Shown here: positions 11,201-22,932 of the stretch, one piece after another
Layout: every line of letters begins with the position of its first letter
Position numbering within the stretch: the stretch's first letter is position 1
Source of the DNA: Eleginops maclovinus
Taxonomy: Eukaryota > Chordata > Actinopteri > Perciformes > Eleginopidae
Direction: 5' to 3'
Assembly: GCF_036324505.1 (NCBI RefSeq)
Contig: NC_086363.1
Location: forward strand, 11,837,653 to 11,901,652
Length of the DNA: 64,000 bases
Made by a program: the position numbers and the translations under genes
Notes under the pieces: model-generated
What the model was told of the DNA's origin: nothing
Seen by the model: the letters and a program-made list of their open reading frames with translations, nothing else
Database searches by the model: none

Positions 11201-14200
11201 ACCTCAGGGACGTACCTCCGAGGAAACAGTAACTCTAGACCAACCAGGCTGGAATAACCAAAGATAATGTGTTGGTTCCTTTCTGCATTTTATACTCCAA
11301 AAACAGAACACGCAGCACACAGCGGACACAGATCCTACCCTTAAACACTGTCAACACATTACAGTCTCCACAGATGATACGCTCTTTCTGCGCATCACTT
11401 GTGTCCCATTTGAAAAAGGTGTCGTAGTGTCAAAAGAAAAAGGACAGATAAACTGTTTGCTCCTACAATACTTGATATTTGTTTGATAACTAAATTCTGG
11501 AAGGACCTTTTCTTACACTTCATGTCAATATTATATATTAAACTCACATGCTTAAAACATTTATGGCATCTGCCTTTGAGGCCAAATGATGACACACAAT
11601 GAAAAGCTACAAATGTCCCGAGTGATGGACAGGGTTGGGTCAGATTACTTTAAAATGTAATCGATTACTGATTTCAAATTACATGGTAATTTTTGTAATC
11701 AGTTACGTAATCAGTTGGATTACCAAAAACATGTAACGTAATCTGATTACTTTTAGATTACTTCCACAAGTATGCACCTTTAAAAGACACCGCCACAGAA
11801 TTGACCAAAGAATTTTCATTTTATTTTTCACTTGATAATTTCATTACATCTATTTTGCTCTTAGTAAAGCTTTATTAACTAAACATATCTTAAAACAGTC
11901 AACACATGTTCAACCCATCTGCAAATGAGGGTCAGCAATGAACTGAAGAACTCCCCTTCCCACCCCCTCCCTTCCCACCCCCTCTAGAAACTTTCTGACC
12001 TCGTCAGCAACACCACTTCTGACACTGGGATGTTCTGGTCCATAACTGAAGAAATCCTCATCTGACTGCGCAGAATTCCCACTTTCGTTCGCCTCAGGAA
12101 TTTCATTTGGATCTAGGCGGCTTGCTTCTGATACCAACAGCTGGCGCACATCCTCTCTCTCAGGTTCTGCCAGCCACCACAAACGGAACTGTGGCATTGT
12201 TGCTGTTGCAATTTTTGCATCCTGACTGGTGAATGTCTGTGCAAAGCGTTTGTTTTTTTTGCTCTTAGTAAAGCTGTCAGTTTGTTAATTAACTACACAT
12301 TTTATTAACTAAACATATCTTAAAACAGTCAACACATTTTCAACACATCTGCATATGAATCTTTTTTTTATGAGGGTCAGCACTGAACTGAAGAACTCCC
12401 CTTCCCACCCCCTCCCTGCCCCAATCCCCCCTTCCCCAGCCCTCTTCATCCTCCCCCAACCCAAGCCCTCCCATCCCTTACCTCTCACACACAGAATAGA
12501 TGGAAGAGAGAGAAAAAAAACATCTGCTCATTAATCAAAGGCCACAGAAACAAGTTTCCTATTGTATCTCATCAGTAGCACTTGTTCAAAATGTTCATCT
12601 GTCAAGCGGTTCCTCTGGGGTGTAAGGATGTTGCCGCCATGGCTGAAGAGCCGCTCCACAGGTGCACTCGAGGGTAAGATGGTGTTATATTTCAGAAACA
12701 GCCTCTTCACCTTTGGAAACTCATTAAGGCAGTCAAGGCTCTTGCTTGTTCCTTCTAGAAACTTTCTGACCTCGTCAGCAACACCACTTCTGACACTGGG
12801 ATGTTCTGGTCCATAACTGAAGAAATCCTCATCTGACTGCGCAGAATTCCCACTTTCGTTCGCCTCAGGAATTTCATTTGGATCTAGGCGGCTTGCCTCT
12901 GATACCAACAGCTGGCGCACATCCTCTCTCTCAGGTTCTGCCAGCCACCACAAACGGAACTGTGGCATTGTTGCTGTTGCAATTTTTGCATCCTGATTGG
13001 TGAATGTCTGTGCAAAGCGTTTGTCGATTGCTGCCAGGATGGTGTGAATGGCAGCATTGAAAAAGCGTGTTGAAATTCTCTGTTCATGTAGCTTCTTCTT
13101 CAGAGTAAGAAGTGTGGGTATCAGCAGTCCAAAGAAACATTTATGTTCTCCTTGCAGAAGGTCAAGGGCGAAAGAGAGAGGCCTCAGGACCTCTGCATAT
13201 TCTTTCAAGAAGGCAATCTCATGGGGCAATAACCTGGTAACCTCCAGGCGGTCACAAATTTCCCCTAGCTGTACCTCACTGAAAGACACAACTTTTTGCA
13301 CTGCATTATATTCGGAGTTCCAGCGTGTGACACATGGAACAATGAATTTCATCTTGCCTATCTCTTCAACTGCTTCAGCAGCCAGTGATGACCTGTGGGT
13401 CTTATTCCATAATGCAGAGCATTTGGCCATTGCACTGTTGTAGACTCTACGTGTTGACCCCTGTTTCAAAGCAGTTGTGAGATCCTTTGTTGCGATTAGG
13501 TTAAGTGTGTGCGAAGCACACCTTTGATGCGGCGGAAGAAAAAGGTGTACATGCTCATCGGTTTCCTCTGACAGAATGGTGTTAACATCTTCAAAAGTGA
13601 CTTCTTCTTCTTCTTTATCATCATCATCATTTGCAGAAAATTCTTTGAAGGCTTTAACGAAATTGCTTCCGTTGTCTGTCACTGTTGCTGCTACTTTATG
13701 TTCGATGTTGTATGTGGTGTGGATTTCATTTATCTTTGCAGCAATGACATCAAATGTGTGTCTGCCTTTCATTCTGACACAGGCAAGAGCTGCAGATTTC
13801 CTGTCCAGCTCACCTTCCTCGATCCAATGGCATGTCATCCCAAAAAAGCTCCTATTAGAAGCTGTCCATATATCAGCAGTTGTGCAGACTGACTGCACTT
13901 GTTGTAATTTTGTTTTAAGTTTGTCTTTCATGTTCATGTATTCACTTTGAAGTTTAGCCATCAGTGTCTTTCTGGTCATCACAGTTTTCCCCCCACTTAA
14001 TCCCTCAATAAGTCCTTTAAATGCTGGTTCTTCCAGTATGCTAAAGGACTGGACATCATCCACGATGAAGGTTAACATAAGTGAGTTAACCTTGGATTGT
14101 GAAATGTTGCTCTGAAATTGTGTGAGCCTCGCCTGCTTTTCTTTAGGTGGTCCAGTCTGTTGTTGATCTGTTGTGTCCAGCTCAGGCCTCTTCTCATACT

Positions 14201-17200
14201 TTCCAGCATGCTTTTAACTGAAACTAATCACACAAGGAAAAAAATTTTGATTTTTCTATGTTAACATAATTGAGAGTTTTGATAACCTCTAATTATATTC
14301 ATTGCTTATATGACTTTTACTATTGTTTGATTAAACCTCTGTGTTTAACGCTGGAACAGACAAACAATTATCTATGGTGTATTATGAAAGGACTGCATCA
14401 TTCTCATTTTAATAGCCATAGTCATGTTCTGGCTTGTTTGACACTTGGTGAAGAATTGAAGTTAGTGACAACTAGTTCACACGATTGCATTGAGCCGGTG
14501 CTGGCTTATCATGGGAAGAACTGAAATCGTTAGGTGATTCTCACACACAATTTGATCGGCAGACGCTGCTGACCATCTGTTACGCGTGCTACGCACTCAA
14601 TCATGATTAAGAGTGAGAGCAATAATGGACAAATCAGCTGGTGATTACCAATAAGTTGGACCTGAGCATGGGGGAAGAGAACATTTTTTTCAGTACTTGA
14701 CAGGCCTTCTGCACACTTTCACTTTAGTGACTTTAGTTATTATCACTAAAGAGGGAGTGAAATCAACTTTGGGGACTGGTTGTCACACAGCATATTATCC
14801 TAAACTTACAGAGATGGTTACTAATGTATATAAGTATCATCGTAACACACACATGCAAACTAAGCTCGCTACACACTCTTAAGACAAATCTATATCAGAT
14901 TGGAGTTTGTTTTATCAATCAAAATATACGTGAGAATCACACACACACAGAAAGAGGAGTAAGATAATAGTGTCGTTAAGCGAAAAGTGACATAATTAAC
15001 TAGTGTAGGCCGATAACACTATCTAAACTTTAGATTGCCCTCTGTTAGATTCTAAGAGTGGCAATCTGACTTTTGATGAACATATTTATAACGCTGACAG
15101 TATATTCGTACAGCTGATTTGCTGTACCATTGCAGAAGTTTGAACAGTTGAAGGCATCGAATTTGATAAGACAATGACATCCAAAGAGTAATTCCAAAAT
15201 GCAATATTACAGCAAAAACTAGCACATGATTATTACCTCAGGGGACGTACCTCAGAGGAAACGAACGTCTGACCAATCCAGGCTGGATAACAAGATAATT
15301 GATTGTACCTTTCTGTTTTAGTCCCAAAAACAAACACAGCACATGAGTGGACACAGATGCTACTAAACAATGCAAACATTTCAAAGTTCAAGATGTACGT
15401 CTTTTGCGCTCACTGAGTCCCATAAAAAGTTTCGTTAGTGTCAAAAGAAAAGGAACAGATAAACTTGCCCACAAATTGATATTTTGTTGATAACTAAATT
15501 GACGACTTTCTTATCATGTCAATTTATAATTAACATACATGCTTGAATTTTTGGCAATCTGCCTTGAGTCTCCAATGATGACACACAATGAAAAGCTACA
15601 AATGTCCCGAGTGATGATAAGGAGCAACAGAACCACATCCTCAAGCTTCTCTCTTCACCATACACACATGCTCCATTTATTTCACACAGGACAATTCAGG
15701 CTGGCTCACACACTTGTGTTGACTCTCAGTGTCTCTGACAGGAGAGACAGAAGAAGAGAGGGAGAGTGAGGAGTAGGAGGAGGAGGAGGACAGACTCTGC
15801 CTCCGGCCCTTCAGCTCTACAGAAAGCAGCTTACTGAGGGTTTACATAATCTCAATTCTCCCTGAGCTGGTTAGAGCAAAGAGTCAAAAATCTCAGAGAG
15901 AAAGGGATGGATAGCACAAATAAAAAGTGTCTGTGAATTTTATAAAAGTAGAAATGAGTTATTGGTGAATTTGAGGCCGGGTTATGATGGGTTTGGATAT
16001 AGAAATGTTGGAGTAAAACATGTTTTTTGCTACAAAAGACACATTGTCTGACCGAGTGAGACGATGAGTAAGCTAACAGCAACTATCAAAAAATGACCAA
16101 CTTCAGAGAAAAACAGAATACTTAATTTATCCCAGAGGAGAGTGGGTTTAGTGAAGGTTGCTCCATTTTAGAATTACATGGATGATATAAGGTAGGAAAA
16201 GGCACTTAAATATCTAGTATTTATCTACTTAAATGTAGAATATTTAAATGTATATAAACATATGTGTATATATATAAGTTAAAACCAGAATGTGCAACAA
16301 AAAGAGAAAATAATATAAATAAATAAAAAATAAAGATATTTATATAAAAGGAGAAAAAAAATAAAACAACTTATAAATGCACTCAAATATATCATATACA
16401 TAAATATTATATTTATGAAATAGTAATATTAATATAAATATAAGATGTGCAATACAAATATCAAATAAATAGAGATATTTATACAAACAAGTTAAACGTT
16501 TAATAAAAGAGAAAATAAAATGTATATAAACATGAGAAATTAAGGTAGGCAAAGTGAAAGTTAAAGAGGTTTGTGTCATCAGTATTTGAGGGACGATCTT
16601 GTGTATATATTAAACACCACTGTTTACCTCATGTCCCCAAACTTCCTGGTGATGGCGCTGCCCAGCGTGCTGAAGGCGGCTGTGGTTTTCAGTCCGGCTG
16701 TGGACAGCGTCTCTGAGGTCTTCTTATAGCTGAAAAAATTCAAACATGCATACAGAATATATCATAACTCTTCTCTTCACACATGCATGCACTGACCTTT
16801 TCCAGAGGCAGATTAAGACTATTTAGATCATTATTACCATCTTAATCACAGGCAATAAAACCCACATAAATTGTTTTAAAATCTTCTTAATTATCACCAA
16901 ATGTATATCATCGAGTGGTTCCATTTTAAACAGGGTGGCCCTCAACCCTTTTTCAAACTTACAACCCATTTCAATTCCTATTTCCTATCAGGTGTCTATA
17001 TATAATTGAGCTTTCATGTCTTTTTCAAAGTTCTGGTGGTGTGTTGACCTATTCATTAACATATTCATCTTGGACCCAGTTTCTCTAGCATCTTACACTC
17101 CTGCGGCCACACTGGTCCATTATAGATGAGGACGGCGACCGTGTGTAAAGTGATCTTCAGGTTGAAATGTAACTGAATAAGAAGCGAGGCCTCTGGAGAA

Positions 17201-20200
17201 TATCCCCTTGCTCTGTTCTGTCTCTTGCTGCATGAGCTCATAGCGGATGGTCTGAGGAGGGTAGTAGATGGATATGTCCGACTAAACAGTTAAAAAAGTC
17301 ATGACGTGTTCAGCTAATGGTTAGCCTTTAGCAGTGTGTGGCCATTTGATGAGATTTTAATCTGGTTTATGATGTCTGTTACAATGAGTGCAACAAAAAC
17401 ACTGTAGCTAGGAGCAGAGGTTTATGTCTTTTTAATTGGGTTTGTGATATCTGCATTAATAACAGATTTAGAAGTAAGATTTCATTGGCTGTTCAAAAAC
17501 AGAACTCCCTGCTCTTTGTGTGTGTTTGTCTTTTAAATATAATCTATGTTGACAGTAAACGGAGAAGCCATTATTTTAGGTGCTGCAGACACAAACACAG
17601 ATCTCCCCTTCACTTCAAATCAAAACCTGCTAACGCTACCTCTTCCAGAAGTCGTACACACACATTAACTCACGCTGTGGACGTCTGCATGTCGTGCCAT
17701 CCTTTACTGAAGTTGTTCCTGAGCTCGCTCAGAGAACCTATGCCAAGTTTCTGTTTGAGCTCTGCGTGCTGCTTCTCTTTGGAAGACAAAACCTGCCGCA
17801 ACGTACTGATCTCCTCCTCCAGCTGGAAACACAAACAGACAAAGAGTCACTTAACAGATAAGCATCTCTTTGCCTTCTTTATATACTATCAACAGTTCTT
17901 CAGTGTGTGCTTGAGAATGGACAAGTGTGAGCATACTTTAACTAGCTGTTGCTGGATCTCCTCTCTCTCCTCCTCAGTTAAGAAGGAGTTGTTCAGGTTG
18001 ATTTCGGAGGCCATGTCTTCGTCAGCCTCTCTCAATGGCTCGGAGTCCAAAAACCCTGAATAAAATACACAAGTTTTGAGAGATACATTAAAACCTCTGT
18101 AAAATAGTGAAAGAAACACAAACTGGAAAAGACAGAAGGCAGGAATATCTATGACTGAAAGTAATTATTTTATTTAAAACTTTCACCAGTTCACCTTCTG
18201 AACAGATTGCACTTAACCCCAAGTAAAAACACAGAACATCCTATATTTCTCCAGTGTTTTGGAAATATTCCGTATAATTTATAGCATAAATATGCATCTG
18301 CTCCTGGAATCAGATGCAGGGATGTTGTCAAGAATATTGGCATGTTCTTGTACAGATGCTCTTAATAAGTAGCTGTGATATGTAATGTAATATATTAAAT
18401 GTCTAAATGTCCTTCTGTCTTTCTTTCTGTCTGTCTGTCTCCATGTCTGAATGCGTGTGTCTGACAGTTATGTAATCTGTGGCGGCAGGCTGCAGAGCTC
18501 TAATCTGGATTAACTCTTGTGGATTATTTTGCTGTGGGAAACTACAGACTGCGACACACACACAAACAAACAAAATGCTGTTGATGCAGTGGGGACAGAT
18601 TGACTTTAAAAGTTGCAATCTTGGATTTGAGTTGAAACAACATTTTAAAAAGCATGTCTTGCCTTTGCCCATTACAATGACTCTAATAAAACCATGGGAT
18701 GAAAACCAATCTGCTCAAGCAGTATTCACACGATATTCCCAACAGCAATTATGGGCTCCTGAAGTCCTGCGAATAAATTACCCTTTTGCTTTATGGGTTA
18801 AACTAATAAGCATTATAATACAATTCTGCCCTGCTAATAGTACCTCTGTCCCTTTGAACATTATTTTCATTATTTTCTGGAATTTCCATTGGTTTAGTTG
18901 TAATATCCTCTAAATATAATTATTATTATTATTGTTCATGCAGTCTCAAGAAACGGTTACCCACACACACTGATAATGCTAAACTAAACCACAACATACA
19001 CTTCCAAGAAAAATGTAAAAATGAAAAAAATGTCTCTGTTTGCAACTTTCACCTGGAGGAAGGAAGCCGAGTCACACTTTCAGTTAAGCTGCATCAGCTC
19101 ACTCTTACATATGACGTAGCGGGAAAAAATTGAATTTCGTTCTTCATGACTATATATTCTGCCATTAGCGATTGAAGGCAAAGTGTGAGGCCTTTTCACG
19201 TTAACACCGTTCCTGTGTGATCAGCCTTGTAATTTTGCAGGATATTTGTGGAATCCAGGTACCACACAGCACCAGGCAACAGCAGGATAGCACTGTACAC
19301 ACAACCCAAGAGATGCAAACAGAACAAGGTACTTGTGATGTCACCTGTGTTTGTAGTGGAAATGTTTACAGAAGGATAACTGTACCTGCTGTGAGGTGTC
19401 CTCTCTCTTGACGAGGCAGCATTATATGACAGGTAAGGACAGTGTGAGGTTAGTGTAGACTGGTACAAAAAAAACTACCTTTGTCCACTCACTATAACAA
19501 CATTTTGGTGACAGTTTTCTTTAAAAGGCACTCAGCACTACAAGCAGTACACACATGAACACACACAGATTGCAGCACTACACACCAGTACAAGGTCTTT
19601 CTATAGTATGGGGCTATTTCTGTATCACAGCGTCAGGACAACAACATTTTTAACCCCTCTGTGGCTAGATGGAAATGGAAGCTTCTCATGTCTACTAAAG
19701 TGCATGGAGAACTCAGATCACTCACATGTTGTTTTTAATATTCAAACACACATGAGAAGACCTTTGAATACTTTCTACCAGTCTAAATTCAGTATTATAG
19801 GAGGAAGACAATTGACAAGTAAACATTAACTCTTTTATTAGTTCACTTAACAAAAACACAAAAAAATCAAGACAGATTTTCTTTAAGGGAGGCAGGTTTC
19901 CTTTAAGGTATGTTTAGCTAACACAAGTTGTCTGTAGATAACGCAGTATTCCTTTGACTAGCACTGGTTTTGTAGTAGCTAAAGCAGTATTCCTTTGACT
20001 AGCACTGGTTTTGTAGTAGCTAATGCAGTATTCCTTTGACTAGCGCTGGTTTTGTTGTAGCTAAGCAGTATTCCTTTGACTAGCGCTGGTTTTGTTGTAG
20101 CTTACGCAGTATTCCTTTAACTAGCGTTGGCTTTGTTGTAGCTTACGCAGTATTCCTTTAACTAGCGTTGGTTTTGTTGTAGCTTACGCAGTATTCCTTT

Positions 20201-22883
20201 GACTCACGTTGGTTTTGTTGTAGCTAACGTAGTATTCTTCTGGCTAGCGTTGGTTTTGTTGTAGCTAACGTAGTATTCATTTGGCTAACGCAGGTTTTCT
20301 TGTAGCTAAGGCAGGTTTCTTTTTAGCCAGTAAATTGTTACTAAATGTATAGGAAATTCCGAAAACACTAAATAAAATTGCACTTTACATTAAGTTATTT
20401 GGCTATTAGAATCCAATGCAGTGTGTCTGTGTGTTAGAGCGCCTATCAAGGGTCTGACAGGCAACAAAGGCAAAGTGTGTAAGCCACTTTTACATCAATG
20501 GATGGTGCAGGAACCTTTTAATCTAGAAAACATGTTACAGTACAAACAGGTTAAGGAAAGATTATGGTCACATTAAAATAAAACCACAATAATATGAAAT
20601 GTTGGTTTTAAGAGATCCCCCCTGTCATTTGTAAGATACCGTGATACATTGCCACGGCATTGCCAATTGTCAGGAATGTGAAAAATGCTGAAAGAAGTTA
20701 ATGATCCCAGTCATGGTTCACTGCATGAAATCGGTTAGATACAAAGTAAGCTCTGACCCTGAGCCTCTACTAAACTGGGGGGTGGATCAATGAGAATGTT
20801 ACGGTCAGGTTTCACAGGGAGGCAACCGTGGCACAAGGGGATTATTCAGTATCTTGTGATTGTAAGTATATTGATTATTCTTCACCATATTTGACAACTG
20901 CATTGCTTCTAAACGTGCCCAAATATCAACAATATTAACTGAGGCCAGCCCTATCAGGAAATGTTAACCAGACTCCAAAAATAAGGGCTTTTGCTTACAT
21001 TATAAGGCTTTTGCATTTTTATTTGTGTAGTTTAATTAGGATGTATTCTGTGCTTTTTGTTCAATAAGGCCCAACATAACAGATTAAAGCCTGATCCACA
21101 CTAAATCCTTTTTTAAGTTCTTGGTTGACCTAAGAGTGGTTAAAAATGATGAAAAGTCTACCTGAATTTGCCAATAAAAACAAGCCGCCATATGACCAAA
21201 TGAAGCTCAGAAGACTCTGTGTCTTCAGTGGCAGCTATAGCTCTACAGGTTCCCACAGAGGTCAGGTATGTGGAGAAGTAAATGTTCAACTAGAGAGGCA
21301 AAACATTTTCTAACTCTATGGGCTCTAATCTACATCCCTCTTCACCTGTGCTGTCCAGTTGCATACCCCAAGAGGAGGACATGACCCAGTTGTCAGAGTG
21401 GGAGGCTGATGTCTGACCCCACTGATCGTTCCCTGACGGTGAAGTACTACCCCATTCTGTCGGGTTTTCACCGTTTTGAGCCAATGGAGCCAGGTCGTCA
21501 TCATACGACCTCCTTTTAACCGATTCCTCACCAGAGAGGTTAAACATGCCCTGATTCAAACCTGAGCAAAGTTACAGTTAGAAAGAGTATCTTAGATTCA
21601 ACCTAAAGTGCTTTATTCATCTCATTTTCTAACTGAAAAGTCCTCTTTTAGCAATGTTTTAGCTTAACTGACAAAAACCCCCCCCCAAAAAAACAGGAAG
21701 TGTCATTGAAAGGGAAGTCTCAGCTTCTGGTTAAAGTCATGAATTAATCATTTGTTGCTGGGAAGAATAATCCTTTAGTGCCTACAGATACAAACTGATT
21801 TTTGTACATTCAGATACCCCTCTATTCTGTTTTCAATCTGCCTCCTTGGGCTCTATTAAATAATAGCCCTGCTTCACAGTAAGTCCAATTAATTTAAACC
21901 ATGTGTTAAGTCACTCGAGAAGGTTCAATTCATCTTAATTTATTAACAACCTCTGGCTAGCATAAACTACTTTTCCTCTAAGTTATGAAAATATGTTATA
22001 ATATTCTAATACTTAAGGACCACACTCTCTCACTCTCCAGAATAGTTTCAGTTGAATCCACACCAAATCACATCAGGAATCTATTGATGCCGTATTAAAG
22101 GACGCTATGCAGTTTTCTCCAAGACACCCAGTCAGTGATGTCACGGTGCTGTGCTCTGTGTGCAGCAGCATTATAGTGGTGCAGGAATGAGTCCTAACCC
22201 AGGAAGATGTGATAGCATTTTAGTACTTCCAGCTTCCCTCGTCTCAAATTCGATATTTTTTGAATGAGTTTTGGTTTGAGGAATTCATATCTGTGGTTAA
22301 AACAAGGTTGTTTTGTTCTACAACATAAAATATATCAGTAAATACCCCACGTGTGAATGTCTAAAGTTTCTAAGCATCATAAAAACAGTGACAAGTGACC
22401 ATCATGTCATCATGCTGACACAAAGGGTTGGTGACGTGAAGTCATGTGACCGTGATGTAGTTCCTTTGTAGCCTGACGTTAGCTTTTTACTTCTGAATAT
22501 TGCATTTACGCTTCAACTATTGTACAATCATAATCATGTTTGCCACAGATCCTTTTTTCTGCAAAATTTCAATGGCAAAATCCCATTGGCTTTGGACGAG
22601 GGAAACCTGGCGATGCTAACTTCAGGGTCACCCCACAACAGGACATTATCACTCTATTTAGCACCCTGTGATTCAGTGTGGATTTACCTTTTGTTTTTCT
22701 ATCTTTGGAGAGTTGATTCTTACCCTGCTCTCCCTCCTGTGAGGCCGAGTTAACCCATTCCTCTCCAGGACCCATGCTGCCCCAGTCCACCACTGCTCCA
22801 TTCAGAACATCAGAGTACAACTCTGCCGCAGAGCAAGGCAGCAGGGCGAGAGGAGACAAGACAACGGGTTAAACACACATGCA

Positions 22884-22932
<49 letters not shown>

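Larger units (their letters stand above)
11630..14216 (-). mobile_element. hAT DNA transposon, truncated at one end
   Basis: The right end (low coordinate) starts CAGGGTTGGGTCAGATTAC, a hAT-type terminal repeat also seen in many fish elements, followed by palindromic AATCGATTAC-like sub-terminal sequence. The preceding 8 bp GTGATGGA (11622-11629) is the expected target-site duplication. The element carries a transposase gene reading leftwards. No matching terminal repeat or second target duplication is present at the other side: homology to the element stops near 14216, inside the N-terminal BED-finger region of the gene, and the noisy copy 2 of the host segment follows. The element is therefore truncated, or the assembly breaks inside it. 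Confidence 0.85.

Noticed and set aside
13048..13950. Plus-strand frames of 131 and 124 codons
   Set aside because: Antisense shadows of the hAT transposase gene.
17485..18063. 192-codon plus-strand frame
   Set aside because: Antisense shadow of tpd52l1 exons 4 and 5, which have correct splice sites and family homology on the minus strand.
19935..20335. CRISPR-like array
   Set aside because: Units are contiguous, with no unique spacers, in a vertebrate intron: a minisatellite.
21290..21345. tpd52l1 exon 3 reading on to the stop at 21290 as the normal C-terminus
   Set aside because: A phase-correct CAG|GTGAAG donor at 21346 joins the downstream conserved D52 core; the read-through form would lack the whole coiled coil. 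It might exist as a minor isoform.
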